Translations under genes and position numbers: made by a program
Part shown: positions 1 through 8,700 of the stretch, piece by piece
Layout of the letters: each line of letters starts with the position of its first letter
Numbering within the stretch: position 1 is the first letter of the stretch
NCBI GenBank assembly: GCA_016793885.1
Contig: JAEUHE010000154.1
Location: forward strand, 1-55,944
Direction of reading: 5' to 3'
Source of the DNA: Verrucomicrobiales bacterium
Lineage (GTDB): Bacteria > Verrucomicrobiota > Verrucomicrobiia > Limisphaerales > UBA11320
Length of the DNA: 55,944 bases
The notes under the pieces: model-generated
What the model was told of the DNA's origin: nothing
Database searches by the model: none
The model's input: only the letters and a program-made list of their open reading frames with translations

Positions 1-334
1 ACGCAGACCTAAGCCTTATCCGCTCCTGATGAAACATCGGAGAACGTTTCGCGAAATTTCCCATCGAAACCGATACTACAAAAACAGCGTCTTCGGTCCC
101 AAATACCGCATTTCTTCGAAGCGCTAACTAACTGCCATTCAGACCTGTCCCCATTTCGGCACGTGGCCTGTCCCTGGCAAGGGGAGGGGGCGGAAGAGGC
201 CTGTCCCTGCCACACAGGAATCAATTGGGGGCAAACGCAATGTTGGCAGCGCCTAGCGTTTAGCAGTGCGCGGGATGGCTGCATCATTCAGCAAAACCAT
301 CCGCGCCTTGCTTTGATCTAGGTCCTGCTGTTCC
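1..334. other. Intergenic region with REP-like CCTGTCCC motifs
   Basis: No convincing gene is seen. Three copies of a CCTGTCCC core, in the same orientation, lie at about 148-205, the last two preceded by GG or AGG. The reverse complement GGGACAGGCCT recurs near 16501-16625 and near 41984. Such short dispersed motifs resemble REP-type sequences that accompany REP-associated tyrosine transposases, but no such transposase gene is in the window. The open frame on the minus strand here is Cys/Arg/Ser-rich and looks like a by-product of the repeats. Confidence 0.45.
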
Positions 335-787
335 ATGTCAGCCATGTTCGACTGGCTTACATTCGCAGTCTATTTTCAGGGCAAACTTCTCGGGATTGAA
401 TGGCATCCATGGAAGCTGATTGGCTGGCTGGGCAATATCTGCTTCTTCTCTAGATTTTTGGTGCAGTGGTATGCCACGGAGCGTCGCCAGCAAATTACCA
501 TCCCTTCTGCGTTTTGGTGGCTTAGCCTGGTGGGCTCCTTGTTTCTTCTATCCTATGCCCTCGTCTATCAACAGGATTCAGTGTTTATCTTTGCCAACGC
601 GTTTAACTGGATCCCGTACCTGCGCAACCTGGTCATTCACCATCGCCAAAAGCGTGCCTCTAAAGTCTGCGGCGGTTGCCAAACAAAAAGCCCGGGACAC
701 GCACGATATTGCCTTGAGTGCGGGTCCATCTTTCCGACCTGCGATTCACCCAAGGGTATCGCCTCTCCGAACGCCGATGAGGCTTAA
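335..787 (+). CDS. Lipid-A-disaccharide synthase N-terminal domain (LABN) membrane protein with C-terminal zinc ribbon
   Basis: A 150-residue membrane protein. Residues 10-103 carry the LABN pattern seen at the N terminus of some lipid A synthases and as free-standing proteins: WKLIGWLGN, then FFSRFLVQWYATER, a PSAFWWLSLVGS segment, and a final NWIPYLRNL motif. Three hydrophobic stretches are likely membrane helices. The catalytic LpxB domain is absent, so the role is probably membrane or lipid related but not established. Residues 112-129 add a small zinc-ribbon-like C-x2-C-x10-C-x2-C motif, which is unusual for the family. A second in-frame ATG lies at 344. The next gene follows after about 36 bases on the same strand. 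Confidence 0.8.
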   Translation: MSAMFDWLTFAVYFQGKLLGIEWHPWKLIGWLGNICFFSRFLVQWYATERRQQITIPSAFWWLSLVGSLFLLSYALVYQQDSVFIFANAFNWIPYLRNLVIHHRQKRASKVCGGCQTKSPGHARYCLECGSIFPTCDSPKGIASPNADEA

Positions 788-823
788 TACTCGCTAGCTC
801 GTGCCGATTTCTTCGTCGTGAGC

Positions 824-1600
824 ATGATCGAATATCGCTTTCTGTTCGAGGGACTGGCCCCATTAAGGTTTCAGATCCAACTCGACCGTGGAGAACCAAC
901 ACCCTCGTCGGCCGGACCGCACTCCGACTGGACGCGACTGGGCGTCCATCAATGTGAAGGGTGCCCACTCAAGCCCAGCGCACATGCCTATTGTCCTACT
1001 GCGGTGGATCTTGAACCGATTATCGAACAGTTCAAAGGGGTCTTCTCCTATCAAACCGTAACTGTAGAAGTCGTCACTCCCCAACGAAACTACTCAAAAA
1101 CTTGCGATGTGCAGACCGGCCTGCGCTCGCTGATCGGACTGATCATGTCAACCAGCCGCTGCCCGTGGTACTCCCAACTGAGGGGTCTTGCCCAGAGTCA
1201 CCTGCCCTTCGCAGACATGGAGGAAACCCTGTTCCGGGTCACCGGGGCGTATCTCATGCAACAATACTTCGAAGCAAGATCAGGCGGTAAAGCAGACCTC
1301 CTCCTGAAGGATTTGGAACAGCTCTACCAAGGCCTGTGGAAAGCAAACCAATCCTTCAAGGAACGGCTCCAATTGGCATCGACCAACGACGCCAACATCA
1401 ATGCCATCGGAGCGCTCTCCATGATTTCCCAAGGGGTCTCGTTTTCACTCCAAGAAGACCTGACCCAAATCCAGGAGCATTTCTGGGGCTTTCCGATGGG
1501 AATACCGTCCCTTGGTCCCATGGGTGGAGACCTGCACCGTGCGACGCAGAAGGCCTCGCCGGATGCGACTTCCTGCCGACTCCAAAGCGTGGCGGCCTAA
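824..1600 (+). CDS. Conserved hypothetical protein (DUF6901-like)
   Basis: A soluble protein of 258 residues with no signal peptide or membrane segment. Its start (MIEYRFLFEG), the Cys motif C44-x2-C47-x9-C57 and the stretch CDVQTGLRSLIGLIMSTSRCP match my recollection of a conserved family of unknown function, possibly named DUF6901; I could not check the name. The Cys cluster may bind a metal or be redox active (inference). The C-terminal half is helical, and the segment NINAIGALSMISQGVSFSL looks conserved. ATG 824 was chosen over GTG 818 because the family resemblance begins there. It lies just downstream of the LABN gene, so the two may be co-transcribed. Confidence 0.65.
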   Translation: MIEYRFLFEGLAPLRFQIQLDRGEPTPSSAGPHSDWTRLGVHQCEGCPLKPSAHAYCPTAVDLEPIIEQFKGVFSYQTVTVEVVTPQRNYSKTCDVQTGLRSLIGLIMSTSRCPWYSQLRGLAQSHLPFADMEETLFRVTGAYLMQQYFEARSGGKADLLLKDLEQLYQGLWKANQSFKERLQLASTNDANINAIGALSMISQGVSFSLQEDLTQIQEHFWGFPMGIPSLGPMGGDLHRATQKASPDATSCRLQSVAA

Positions 1601-1621
1601 ACCGAGCAGAAAAGAAACACT

Positions 1622-2401
1622 TTAGGGCTTTTTCTTAAAGAGGTCCTTGATACCTTTGCCGGCCTTCTCGATTCCGTCCACAGCACCTTTACCTAGATCT
1701 TTCACGGTGTCCGTCACCACGCCACCCAGGCTCTTGAGAGCCACCGTGGCAACCGAAGTCACACTGCCAGTAACCTCGGTCATAACTTGCTGCACCAGAG
1801 CAGCCGGAGAGATACCCTCTGGCCCCTGTCCCAATCCAGTCAGGTGAATATCCGGCAGGGCCACGGTAGTTCCCTTCCCGCCCAATAAAGGAAAGGTCAG
1901 ATTGACTTTGGTGTTGCTGATCACCAAGTCATCAACTTGGAGTTTCTTTCCAGATGACGTCCCGTTGGGTTGAGTAGATTGCGATGACGGCACGGCAGAC
2001 TGAACATTCGCAAGAATTTTGGTAAGGTTGTTGTCGTTGGGACTTCCCTCCACATTGATCGTGGCGGCATCAAGCCGCAGGGAGTGAATGACCACCTTGT
2101 CGGAAAACAGTGAGCTTGGGGAAAGTTTGACACTGATATGGTCGGCCTCCAAGGCCGTCGGACTCTTGTAGCCCTGGGGGTTGCCCACATGTAGGCCGCG
2201 TAATGAGGCGCTGCCCCCTAGCAATGACAGACTAACCCCGTCCAAACGGAGTGTGGTCTGGGTCAACGAGGGACCGACTGTCTCGACTCCCTTCTTGATC
2301 ATCCCATCCAGAAAGAGCACGAGGAGGATGACTCCGGCAATGATCAAGATCATGCCGGCCACAGCAACACGAATGGCAATTTTTTTCACGGTTCCTTCCA
2401 A
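1622..2401 (-). CDS. AsmA-like membrane-anchored protein
   Basis: A 259-residue protein with one N-terminal membrane helix (about residues 7-31, MVAVAGMILIIAGVILLVLF-like) and a large beta-rich extracytoplasmic part. The pattern 'LDGVSLSLLGGSASLRGLHVGNPQGYKSPTA', seen in short pieces around residues 52-83, and 'HSLRLDAATINVEG' near 105 are typical of AsmA/DUF748-type repeats found in envelope proteins linked to lipid transport and outer-membrane homeostasis. The C terminus is Lys-rich. It lies 28 bases downstream of the tolC-type gene on the same strand, so the pair is probably one operon serving the cell envelope. The exact function is unknown. Confidence 0.65.
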   Translation of the reverse strand: MEGTVKKIAIRVAVAGMILIIAGVILLVLFLDGMIKKGVETVGPSLTQTTLRLDGVSLSLLGGSASLRGLHVGNPQGYKSPTALEADHISVKLSPSSLFSDKVVIHSLRLDAATINVEGSPNDNNLTKILANVQSAVPSSQSTQPNGTSSGKKLQVDDLVISNTKVNLTFPLLGGKGTTVALPDIHLTGLGQGPEGISPAALVQQVMTEVTGSVTSVATVALKSLGGVVTDTVKDLGKGAVDGIEKAGKGIKDLFKKKP

Positions 2402-2429
2402 TCTGAGGACTCAGGCATCCAGCTATCCC

Positions 2430-3983
2430 CTACTCCTTGACGTCCACTTCAATTTTATTGCGTTCCAAGATTTCGCCTTCGAGCAGGGAGAGTTTCGTCC
2501 GAGCCTTGTTGTACTCGAGCACCGCATTCAGCGAGGAGATTTGAGCGGAGGTAAGGCGACGACGCGCCTCCACCACAGCAAGTCCATTCGGCTGGCCGAG
2601 CTGAATCTTCGACTGTTCGGCCCGCAAGACTTCCTCAGCCAATTGGGCGGCCCGACGCGAAGGGGCGATCCGGCGATAGGCGGCGGACATCTGTTTGCCC
2701 GCATTCTCGACCTCCGAAAGAATGTCGAGTTCGAGCTTTTTCATTCTCAGCAAGCTCTGCTGCTTTTCCTCCTGAGTGGCCCGATACCGGTTCCGCGCCG
2801 ACCGGTTGCTGAGGGGAATGCTCATCGTGACGCCGTAGCCGTAAAAGGAATTGACCCCGCGTCGGACTTGACGGCTTGCGCCCCCGAGCTCGGGATCGAT
2901 GCCCGTCAGCCCATAACTCCCTACCAAATCGAGGCTGGGGAAGAGTTGGTTTCGATCGTAGCGAAGAACAATATCTTGCTTCTCCATCTCGACCTTGAGC
3001 TGCTGAACATCAGGCCGCTTGGTCATGGCGTCACGCCAGCTTCCCATCTGGTCAAACTGCTCTTCGATCTCGAAGAAAGGGTCGGTAAGATCCAGCGGGC
3101 CGGCCTGAAGGTCCTTGACGTCCTCGATGAGCAGCCTTCGGAGGTTGTGCTCCGACTCGGTCTCTGCACGCTCGGCGTCCACCACACTCGCAGCCACGTT
3201 TACGGCATAATAATCAAACAGTTTCTCTTCGATCGGAGCCAAAGCGCTCGATTGGATCCTGGACCTGACTTCAGACAGCAGTTGGTTGGCGCTCTCCAAC
3301 GTGACACGGTGCACTTTAACCACCTCCTGGGCATGCAAGGCGTCGAAGTAGGCAGCTTGGACAGCGCCAACAGTGGCCATCATTCGGCTGACGAGATTAT
3401 TCTCGGAAATCTGGAGATTCTTGCGGCTGACCTGAATCTTCATCCGGTCTGCATCCGTCCAAAAGTCCTTAAGCAGCGGCTGCTTGAGAAATATACCGCT
3501 GCTGAGTCCGTATTCGTTGGTGTTCCGGAATCCAGTGCCTGGCACGCCCAAGTCGCGTAGATCGGTGAGTGCCTTCCATTTCGTTAATGCGCCATTCAGG
3601 TCATACGTCAATCCGGTGGGAAGCTTACCCGAAATCCCGCCGCTAAAGATGTCGCTGGTCAGCTGGTAGGGAACATCCCCCTCCTCCTTCTTCCGATCAA
3701 ACATGCTCGGCTGATCGAGGAAATCACGGGTGGCGGAAATGTTGAAGGTGGGATCATAGACACCTCGAGACTCATCAAGGCGATGCTGGGCGATCTTGCC
3801 GGATAACCTCTCTATTTTGAGGTCCAGATTGTGCTTCAACGCAAGCTGGAAACAGTCGCTGAGGGACAAGGACCGATGAGCAGGATCGGAGTCCGCAGCG
3901 CGGAGCGCGCCGGCGACGCTGCAGGAGATCAACAAGCAAATTCCGAGAGGCCGGACCGGGAAGCTAATGATAAGCGCTTTCAA
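2430..3983 (-). CDS. TolC-family outer-membrane efflux protein
   Basis: A 517-residue outer-membrane channel component. A signal peptide (hydrophobic about residues 8-28, ending near ALRAAD) is followed by SLSLSDCFQLALKHNLDLK, the usual opening of TolC proteins, and by two halves of long amphipathic helices interrupted by beta-strand segments such as SLDLVGSYGLTG. Its length is within the usual TolC range (430-550). Only a TTG start (3981-3983) fits the signal peptide, and no strong ribosome site is visible. It is transcribed divergently from the MntR-like regulator and is followed by an AsmA-like gene. No inner-membrane pump or periplasmic adaptor is adjacent, so the transported substrate cannot be read from context. 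Confidence 0.85.
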   Translation of the reverse strand: MKALIISFPVRPLGICLLISCSVAGALRAADSDPAHRSLSLSDCFQLALKHNLDLKIERLSGKIAQHRLDESRGVYDPTFNISATRDFLDQPSMFDRKKEEGDVPYQLTSDIFSGGISGKLPTGLTYDLNGALTKWKALTDLRDLGVPGTGFRNTNEYGLSSGIFLKQPLLKDFWTDADRMKIQVSRKNLQISENNLVSRMMATVGAVQAAYFDALHAQEVVKVHRVTLESANQLLSEVRSRIQSSALAPIEEKLFDYYAVNVAASVVDAERAETESEHNLRRLLIEDVKDLQAGPLDLTDPFFEIEEQFDQMGSWRDAMTKRPDVQQLKVEMEKQDIVLRYDRNQLFPSLDLVGSYGLTGIDPELGGASRQVRRGVNSFYGYGVTMSIPLSNRSARNRYRATQEEKQQSLLRMKKLELDILSEVENAGKQMSAAYRRIAPSRRAAQLAEEVLRAEQSKIQLGQPNGLAVVEARRRLTSAQISSLNAVLEYNKARTKLSLLEGEILERNKIEVDVKE

Positions 3984-4110
3984 GGTGTCAAAAGTTCAAC
4001 TGGGCTTCCTAGGGTTTACCATCCCGAAGGGGTCGGTGTCCAGCGACGGAAATTGGAACGTTCAACTGTCCTTGCTCGGTCCGCGTTGATTGTGTTTGAT
4101 TGGTCCCCAC

Positions 4111-4554
4111 ATGCCGCAGTCAACGCCAAGCCAAAGCGCAGAAGACTACCTGGAACGAATCCACGAGTTGATCACTCGCAAAGGGTACGCCAGGGTGGTA
4201 GATATTGCCGAATCCCTCGGGGTCAAACAAGCCTCGGTGACGAGCATGGTTCAGCGACTGGGCGAGCTGGGCTATCTAAATTATGAGAAATACCGGGGCC
4301 TGATGCTTACCGAGAGGGGCCTGGAGGTAGCTTGCAATATCCAACGCCGTCACAAAACCCTCTCCCGGTTTTTTTCCCTGTTCGGCCTCTCCAAAGAGGT
4401 GCAAAGGAAGGACATTGAGGGAATCGAGCATCATTTGAGTCCTGACACCGTAACCTTACTGGCCGATCTGGTGAATTTCTTTGAGAAAAAGCCCAAAATG
4501 CTGGATAAATTCCTGAATGGCCGGGACTCGAAGCCGAATGATCCGAAGGCCTAG
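4111..4554 (+). CDS. mntR: MntR/DtxR-family manganese-responsive transcriptional regulator
   Basis: A 147-residue metal-dependent repressor. The N-terminal winged helix (residues 10-75; ARVVDIAESLGVKQASVTSMVQ, then YLNYEKYRGLMLTERG) is followed by the dimerisation domain containing DIEGIEHHLS. All six metal ligands of Bacillus MntR are present, shifted by exactly four residues: D12, E15, H81, E103, E106 and H107, which favours Mn(II) sensing over an Fe(II) DtxR. ATG 4111 is preferred over an upstream TTG at 4090 because the family starts close to the TPS...EDYLE motif. It is divergent from the TolC gene, which may belong to its regulon (inference; no operator was identified). Confidence 0.88.
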   Translation: MPQSTPSQSAEDYLERIHELITRKGYARVVDIAESLGVKQASVTSMVQRLGELGYLNYEKYRGLMLTERGLEVACNIQRRHKTLSRFFSLFGLSKEVQRKDIEGIEHHLSPDTVTLLADLVNFFEKKPKMLDKFLNGRDSKPNDPKA

Positions 4555-4582
4555 CGCCTGATCCCGCCAAATCTAGCAACGT

Positions 4583-4602
4583 CTCCCCTTTCCATTGGGG
4601 AG
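4583..4602. terminator. Possible bidirectional terminator between convergent genes
   Basis: A short hairpin of CTCCCC (4583-4588) and GGGGAG (4597-4602) with an 8-base loop sits between the convergent MntR-like and deacetylase genes. There is no clear U tract on either side, so efficiency is uncertain. Confidence 0.35.
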
Positions 4603-4608
4603 GGATGC

Positions 4609-5475
4609 TCACTTTCCTTCCAAGCCCTTTAGGTAGGCGATGATCAGCTGAGGGAGTTCCTCGCTGTAGCCGCCTTCCAACACACTAAAGACCGGAATTC
4701 CGAGGAATCGAAACTGTTGCCCAAGCCAGTAGTAGTCCTCGGCCTCCAGCGTCCCCTGGGCTAATGGATCCTTCGCATAGGCATCAAACCCAGCGGAAAC
4801 ACCCACCAAGTCGGGTTTGAATTTCTGGAGCTCACGCAAACCTCTCTCGAGAGTTGCACGATACTGCCGCCGCGGAGTCATCGGGGGGACCGGGAAATTA
4901 AAACAGTTGTCCCCTCGATGAGCTTCCCCCGTTCCTGGGTAACAAGGAAATTGATGGACGGAGAAAAAGGCGGTGCCGGTCTGGCCGAGGAAAATGTCTT
5001 CCGTGCCATTGCCGTGGTGCACATCAAAGTCATAAACGGCAACTCGCTTAACACCCGAAGCCCGGGCCTCGAGAGCGGCGATGGCGATCGAGTCGAAATA
5101 ACAAAAACCCATCGCGTGGTGCCGAGTGGCGTGATGGCCCGGAGGGCGTAGCAAGCTAAAGGCCCACTGGCCTTTGCGAGCCAATGTAAGCGCACGCAAG
5201 GCTCCGCCAACCGACCGAAGAGCGTGCTGACCTATCTGAGGGTGAGTCGGGGTATCCCCATCGAAATCCTCGCTTCCTCGGCGAACGCTCTCCAGCAGTC
5301 CACGGTCATGAGCGCGCAGGACCTGCTCATCGGAAACCTCCAAGGGTGTGATCCACTCGCACGCGAGAGTTGTTTGGCCCTTCAACGCGTCCACGCTGGC
5401 CTGAATCCGAGCAGGCCGCTCGGGATGGCCTAGCCTATGATAACCAGTACAACGAGAATCGGTAACGATATTCAT
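4609..5475 (-). CDS. Histone deacetylase superfamily (class II-like) zinc hydrolase
   Basis: A 288-residue enzyme of the HDAC/acetoin-utilisation/acetylpolyamine amidohydrolase superfamily, which removes acyl groups from lysine or polyamine amines. The active-site set is complete: the H114-H115 dyad in RPPGHHATRHH, zinc ligands D151 and H153 in YDFDVHHGNGTED, D231 in SAGFDAYAKDP, and Y270 in the final EGGY loop. The length (about 290-370 is usual) and the GFDA form fit the class-II-like bacterial group. The start at ATG 5475 (MNIVTDSRC) is chosen because the family begins at this strand; the reading frame stays open upstream but its sequence is not domain-like. It is convergent with mntR. The natural substrate is not deducible. 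Confidence 0.85.
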   Translation of the reverse strand: MNIVTDSRCTGYHRLGHPERPARIQASVDALKGQTTLACEWITPLEVSDEQVLRAHDRGLLESVRRGSEDFDGDTPTHPQIGQHALRSVGGALRALTLARKGQWAFSLLRPPGHHATRHHAMGFCYFDSIAIAALEARASGVKRVAVYDFDVHHGNGTEDIFLGQTGTAFFSVHQFPCYPGTGEAHRGDNCFNFPVPPMTPRRQYRATLERGLRELQKFKPDLVGVSAGFDAYAKDPLAQGTLEAEDYYWLGQQFRFLGIPVFSVLEGGYSEELPQLIIAYLKGLEGK

Positions 5476-5700
5476 GGCGAAAATATCAGTCAAACCACCC
5501 CAGAACCTGGGCAGCGTGATAGTCATGGCCCTGCCAGGCATTGACGCTGCCCTTAGCAAACCAGCAGCCGGTAGCCAGGATTTTTGAGTGAACTGAACGG
5601 GAGGACTCAAGACAATTCCCGGAGGGATTTGAAGGCATGAAAAAGAAGACGTGATCCTGGATTGCACGAGTGTGGGAGTGGCGCTACAAACGCTTAGCTA

Positions 5701-5715
5701 GTTGGCAGAGCCAAC
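5701..5715 (+). promoter_or_regulatory. Short hairpin in the leader of the large carboxykinase-like gene
   Basis: A perfect 6-bp stem GTTGGC/GCCAAC with a 3-base loop lies 15 bases before the ATG at 5731. It could affect translation initiation in this leader, which has no clear Shine-Dalgarno site. The hairpin is seen in the sequence; the function is inference. Confidence 0.25.
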
Positions 5716-5730
5716 CGACATCTACATCGA

Positions 5731-8700
5731 ATGAGCAATAAGTTTGCGAAGGCAACCGCCCACAACTTGACCTCGGCCCTGACCTCGGACGAGAAGTTCA
5801 TCCAGTATATTAACTTAAAGCTCGCCTTCATGGGGTGTCCAACGGTGGAGGCGGGTGGCGACGCGGCGCTTCAGGAGATGGCAGCGGCCCTACTGGCCCA
5901 TCAGCGGGAGACGGACCGTCTGCTCGCCAAGTATCTCCCACCCGTCGATCAGAGAATCCAGGACTTCCTCGCGGAGCACCTGCGCGAAGTTGGGCATGTG
6001 CCTCGATTGCCCAGCCGAACCTTCATTCTGGACCGCCCGGGTATCGCCCGTGTGCTTTCACTCCCGCCCGACAAGAACGAATTCGTCTCGGAGATCGTCA
6101 AATCCTACCGCTTGAAGCAAGGAGTGCTGCACAACCCCAGCAGCGACCGTCGAACAACCCAGGGGGTGTTCCACGTTGCCGAAGGAGGTCTGCCCATTCC
6201 CGCCGACAAGGTCGCGGTCCCCAGAGCCGTATTCTCCCATTTACTAAGGCACGCGCTGAATCCTCCCAAGAAGCTGATGCGCCTGCCGTTTACCTCATCG
6301 CAAAGGCAGCAGGCCGAGTGCTTTGTCTCGCTGCTCTTGCGGCCGCTCGTCTGCCCTGGCGTGCCAGGATTCATTCCGGAGAAGTCCATGGAGATCCGTT
6401 TTTTTGCTCCGGGCAATCTGGTTTCGAACCTCGATTTTGTTGAGAGCATTTTTGGAAACGCAGGGGATCCTTTTCTGCCCGAAAATGACGCCGCCCTGGA
6501 CATCCATCATTGGACTGGACACACCGGTTGCGTGATCTTGGCACCTCACCTTATCCGGCTCACCAAGAAGGAACTCGGATTGCCTCACGTGGATCAAGCC
6601 ACCGATCGCCAGAAGCGCGATAGGATGTGCTATGAGAATCCCGAGGAGATGTACAATGGCGGCGCAGCCTTCAAGGTGACATGTCGGACCGCCGAGGGCG
6701 TCATGGTGACGATTATCGCCGACAACTATTTCGGCTACTGCAAGAAGGAGGTCAAAACGCAGATCAGCTACGCTGCGAACCTGTTTGGTCTTTGCGAGGA
6801 GGAGCATGCCGGCGGAGCGATGGTCTACGCCAGCTATGACTTGGGCGAGGAGTTCAGCGGCAATTTACATGTGCGCCGACTGGATCGTTCCTTCGCGGAC
6901 GTCATCGAACGGTTCGGCCCGATCATGAACCTTCAGCCTGAAGGCTACGCCATCGACAAGCGTTACCCCGACATCATTTATGTTCCGGAGGACGTCCATT
7001 TTGATTTGCACAAGCAGGAAGTGAGCTGGCAGCAGGCCGGCCAACGCCAGTCCATCCGCCTTCTACCCGGTCGGACCTACATTCGTCCCTCCGGCTACAA
7101 GGTGCAGATGGAGAAACCACAGGGCAATCGCTCCTGGCGGTTGGTGGGCACAGTTGCCGAAGGAACGGTGTGTCACAAGCCATGCACGGTTTCCGGGGGC
7201 GGAAAATCAGAGATTTCAAAGCCGATTAGCGACGCAATCCTTCAGGGGCCCATTTTCGTCACTCACTTCCAAAAGGACTTCGACCGTGTCGCGGAGTTGC
7301 TCAAGCGAGATTACACCCATCGGTTTAAGAAAACAGCCAATCGGACCAACGATAGCCGCTCCATTTTGGCTTCGGAACGGTCGCTTGGCTCGGTGATCAA
7401 ACTCCTCACGCCGTCGCCGAGGGAATACACGGCCGCGTATAACGAGTGGTTGGCGAGCATTCCCCAACACATCAAAGAGCTGGTCTTTGTAGTGAAGCGC
7501 TTCTACAAGCCGGAGTGGGGCGAACGCTGGCGGGATCACTTCGGTGTCGACATCATCAACGGAGTCCCGGGCAATGAGCTGAAGTTGGACAATAGAAAGC
7601 TCGCAACGGCCTATCTCAGAGTTGGTTACGACGGCGATGGAGCCTGGCGCGTGTTTGGAGTTCGAAAGGACTTCATGCCGGCCGCCAAGCTGCAGATGGA
7701 GGACGACATCACGGCATCCGTGGTGGTGCCCCGGTCCGCCCTTTCAGACCTCAACCCTGATCATCCTAGCGACGTGGCCTCCTTCAAGTTTGTTCAGAAT
7801 TGCGAGCAGCGGCTCTTTCAAAGACCAGATGACGCCATTCATCGCGGGTATGACAAGCAAACCGAGGCGGATTTTGCGCAAACGGGGAACTTTTTCTCCA
7901 ACTATGAGCCGCTCACTCCCAGCTCAGCCCGCCTACTCATGGAGGACTCCATTGGCTACGTTAAATACACCGAGCCAATGCAGCAGCTCATCCGAGACGC
8001 GATGCACGGCGAGCCCGGATCTTACTTTGTCTGCACCTCCAACCCTAGGCTAGTGGACGGAAAACCCTCCAAGAATCCGAGGTATCTCCAGCTCAGACCT
8101 GATCTTGTAAATCCGCGAGCAAACTATCTAGCCGAGATCGCGACACGCTTCCTACGGCGAATCCCGCTGGGGCAACCCGTGCTCACTCCGGTGAGTGCCA
8201 CCCTCCCAGGCCGACGCAACAACGGTCCCGATCTAGCGTCCAACATTCGTCCGCTTGCCGTGTATAACCCCATTCACTTCATGGAGCTGCCTGAGCTGTT
8301 CATGGAGTTCATCTGCAGCATCACCGGAAAATCGCCCTCCACGACGGGAGCGGGCTCCGAAGGGGCCTTGACCAAAGGACCGTTCAACGCACTCCCTCCG
8401 ATCATCGACCTGAACGCGGCGGTGATCTCGAGTATTCTCTGCGGAGTGAATGGCTTCGTGACCAGTGCTGGTTGCGTAGGACCCCACGCACGGGTCGACC
8501 ATGATATCAGCCTCTTGGTTCCTGAAGTTTGGTGCCGGATGAGCTCAGCCGAGCGAGAACCGAAGTTCTTGATCGAGAATGGATACCTGGCGCGTTGCGA
8601 GGACATGGCCTACGAGGGCCGGACGCTGCAGTTTTCACGCTTTGGCTACCGCATCACCGCACGCTTCGCCCAAAGCTTCTTTGGCCGGGTCTTCCATCAC

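Noticed and set aside
9-287. A 92-codon minus-strand frame at the left edge
   Set aside because: It runs through the repeated CCTGTCCC motifs, has a Cys/Arg/Ser-rich composition and no recognisable domain; it looks like an artefact of repeats.
485-500. Walker-A-type ATP site in the large PEPCK-like protein (residues 488-497; nucleotides near 7192-7221)
   Set aside because: SGGGKSEISK lacks the first glycine of the GxxxxGK(S/T) pattern, so I did not call the protein an ATPase. The coordinates given are residue numbers.
2181-3560. A 459-codon plus-strand frame antisense to the TolC gene
   Set aside because: The TolC protein on the other strand has a signal peptide and clear family pattern; the antisense product has none. 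Long antisense frames are common in GC-rich genes.
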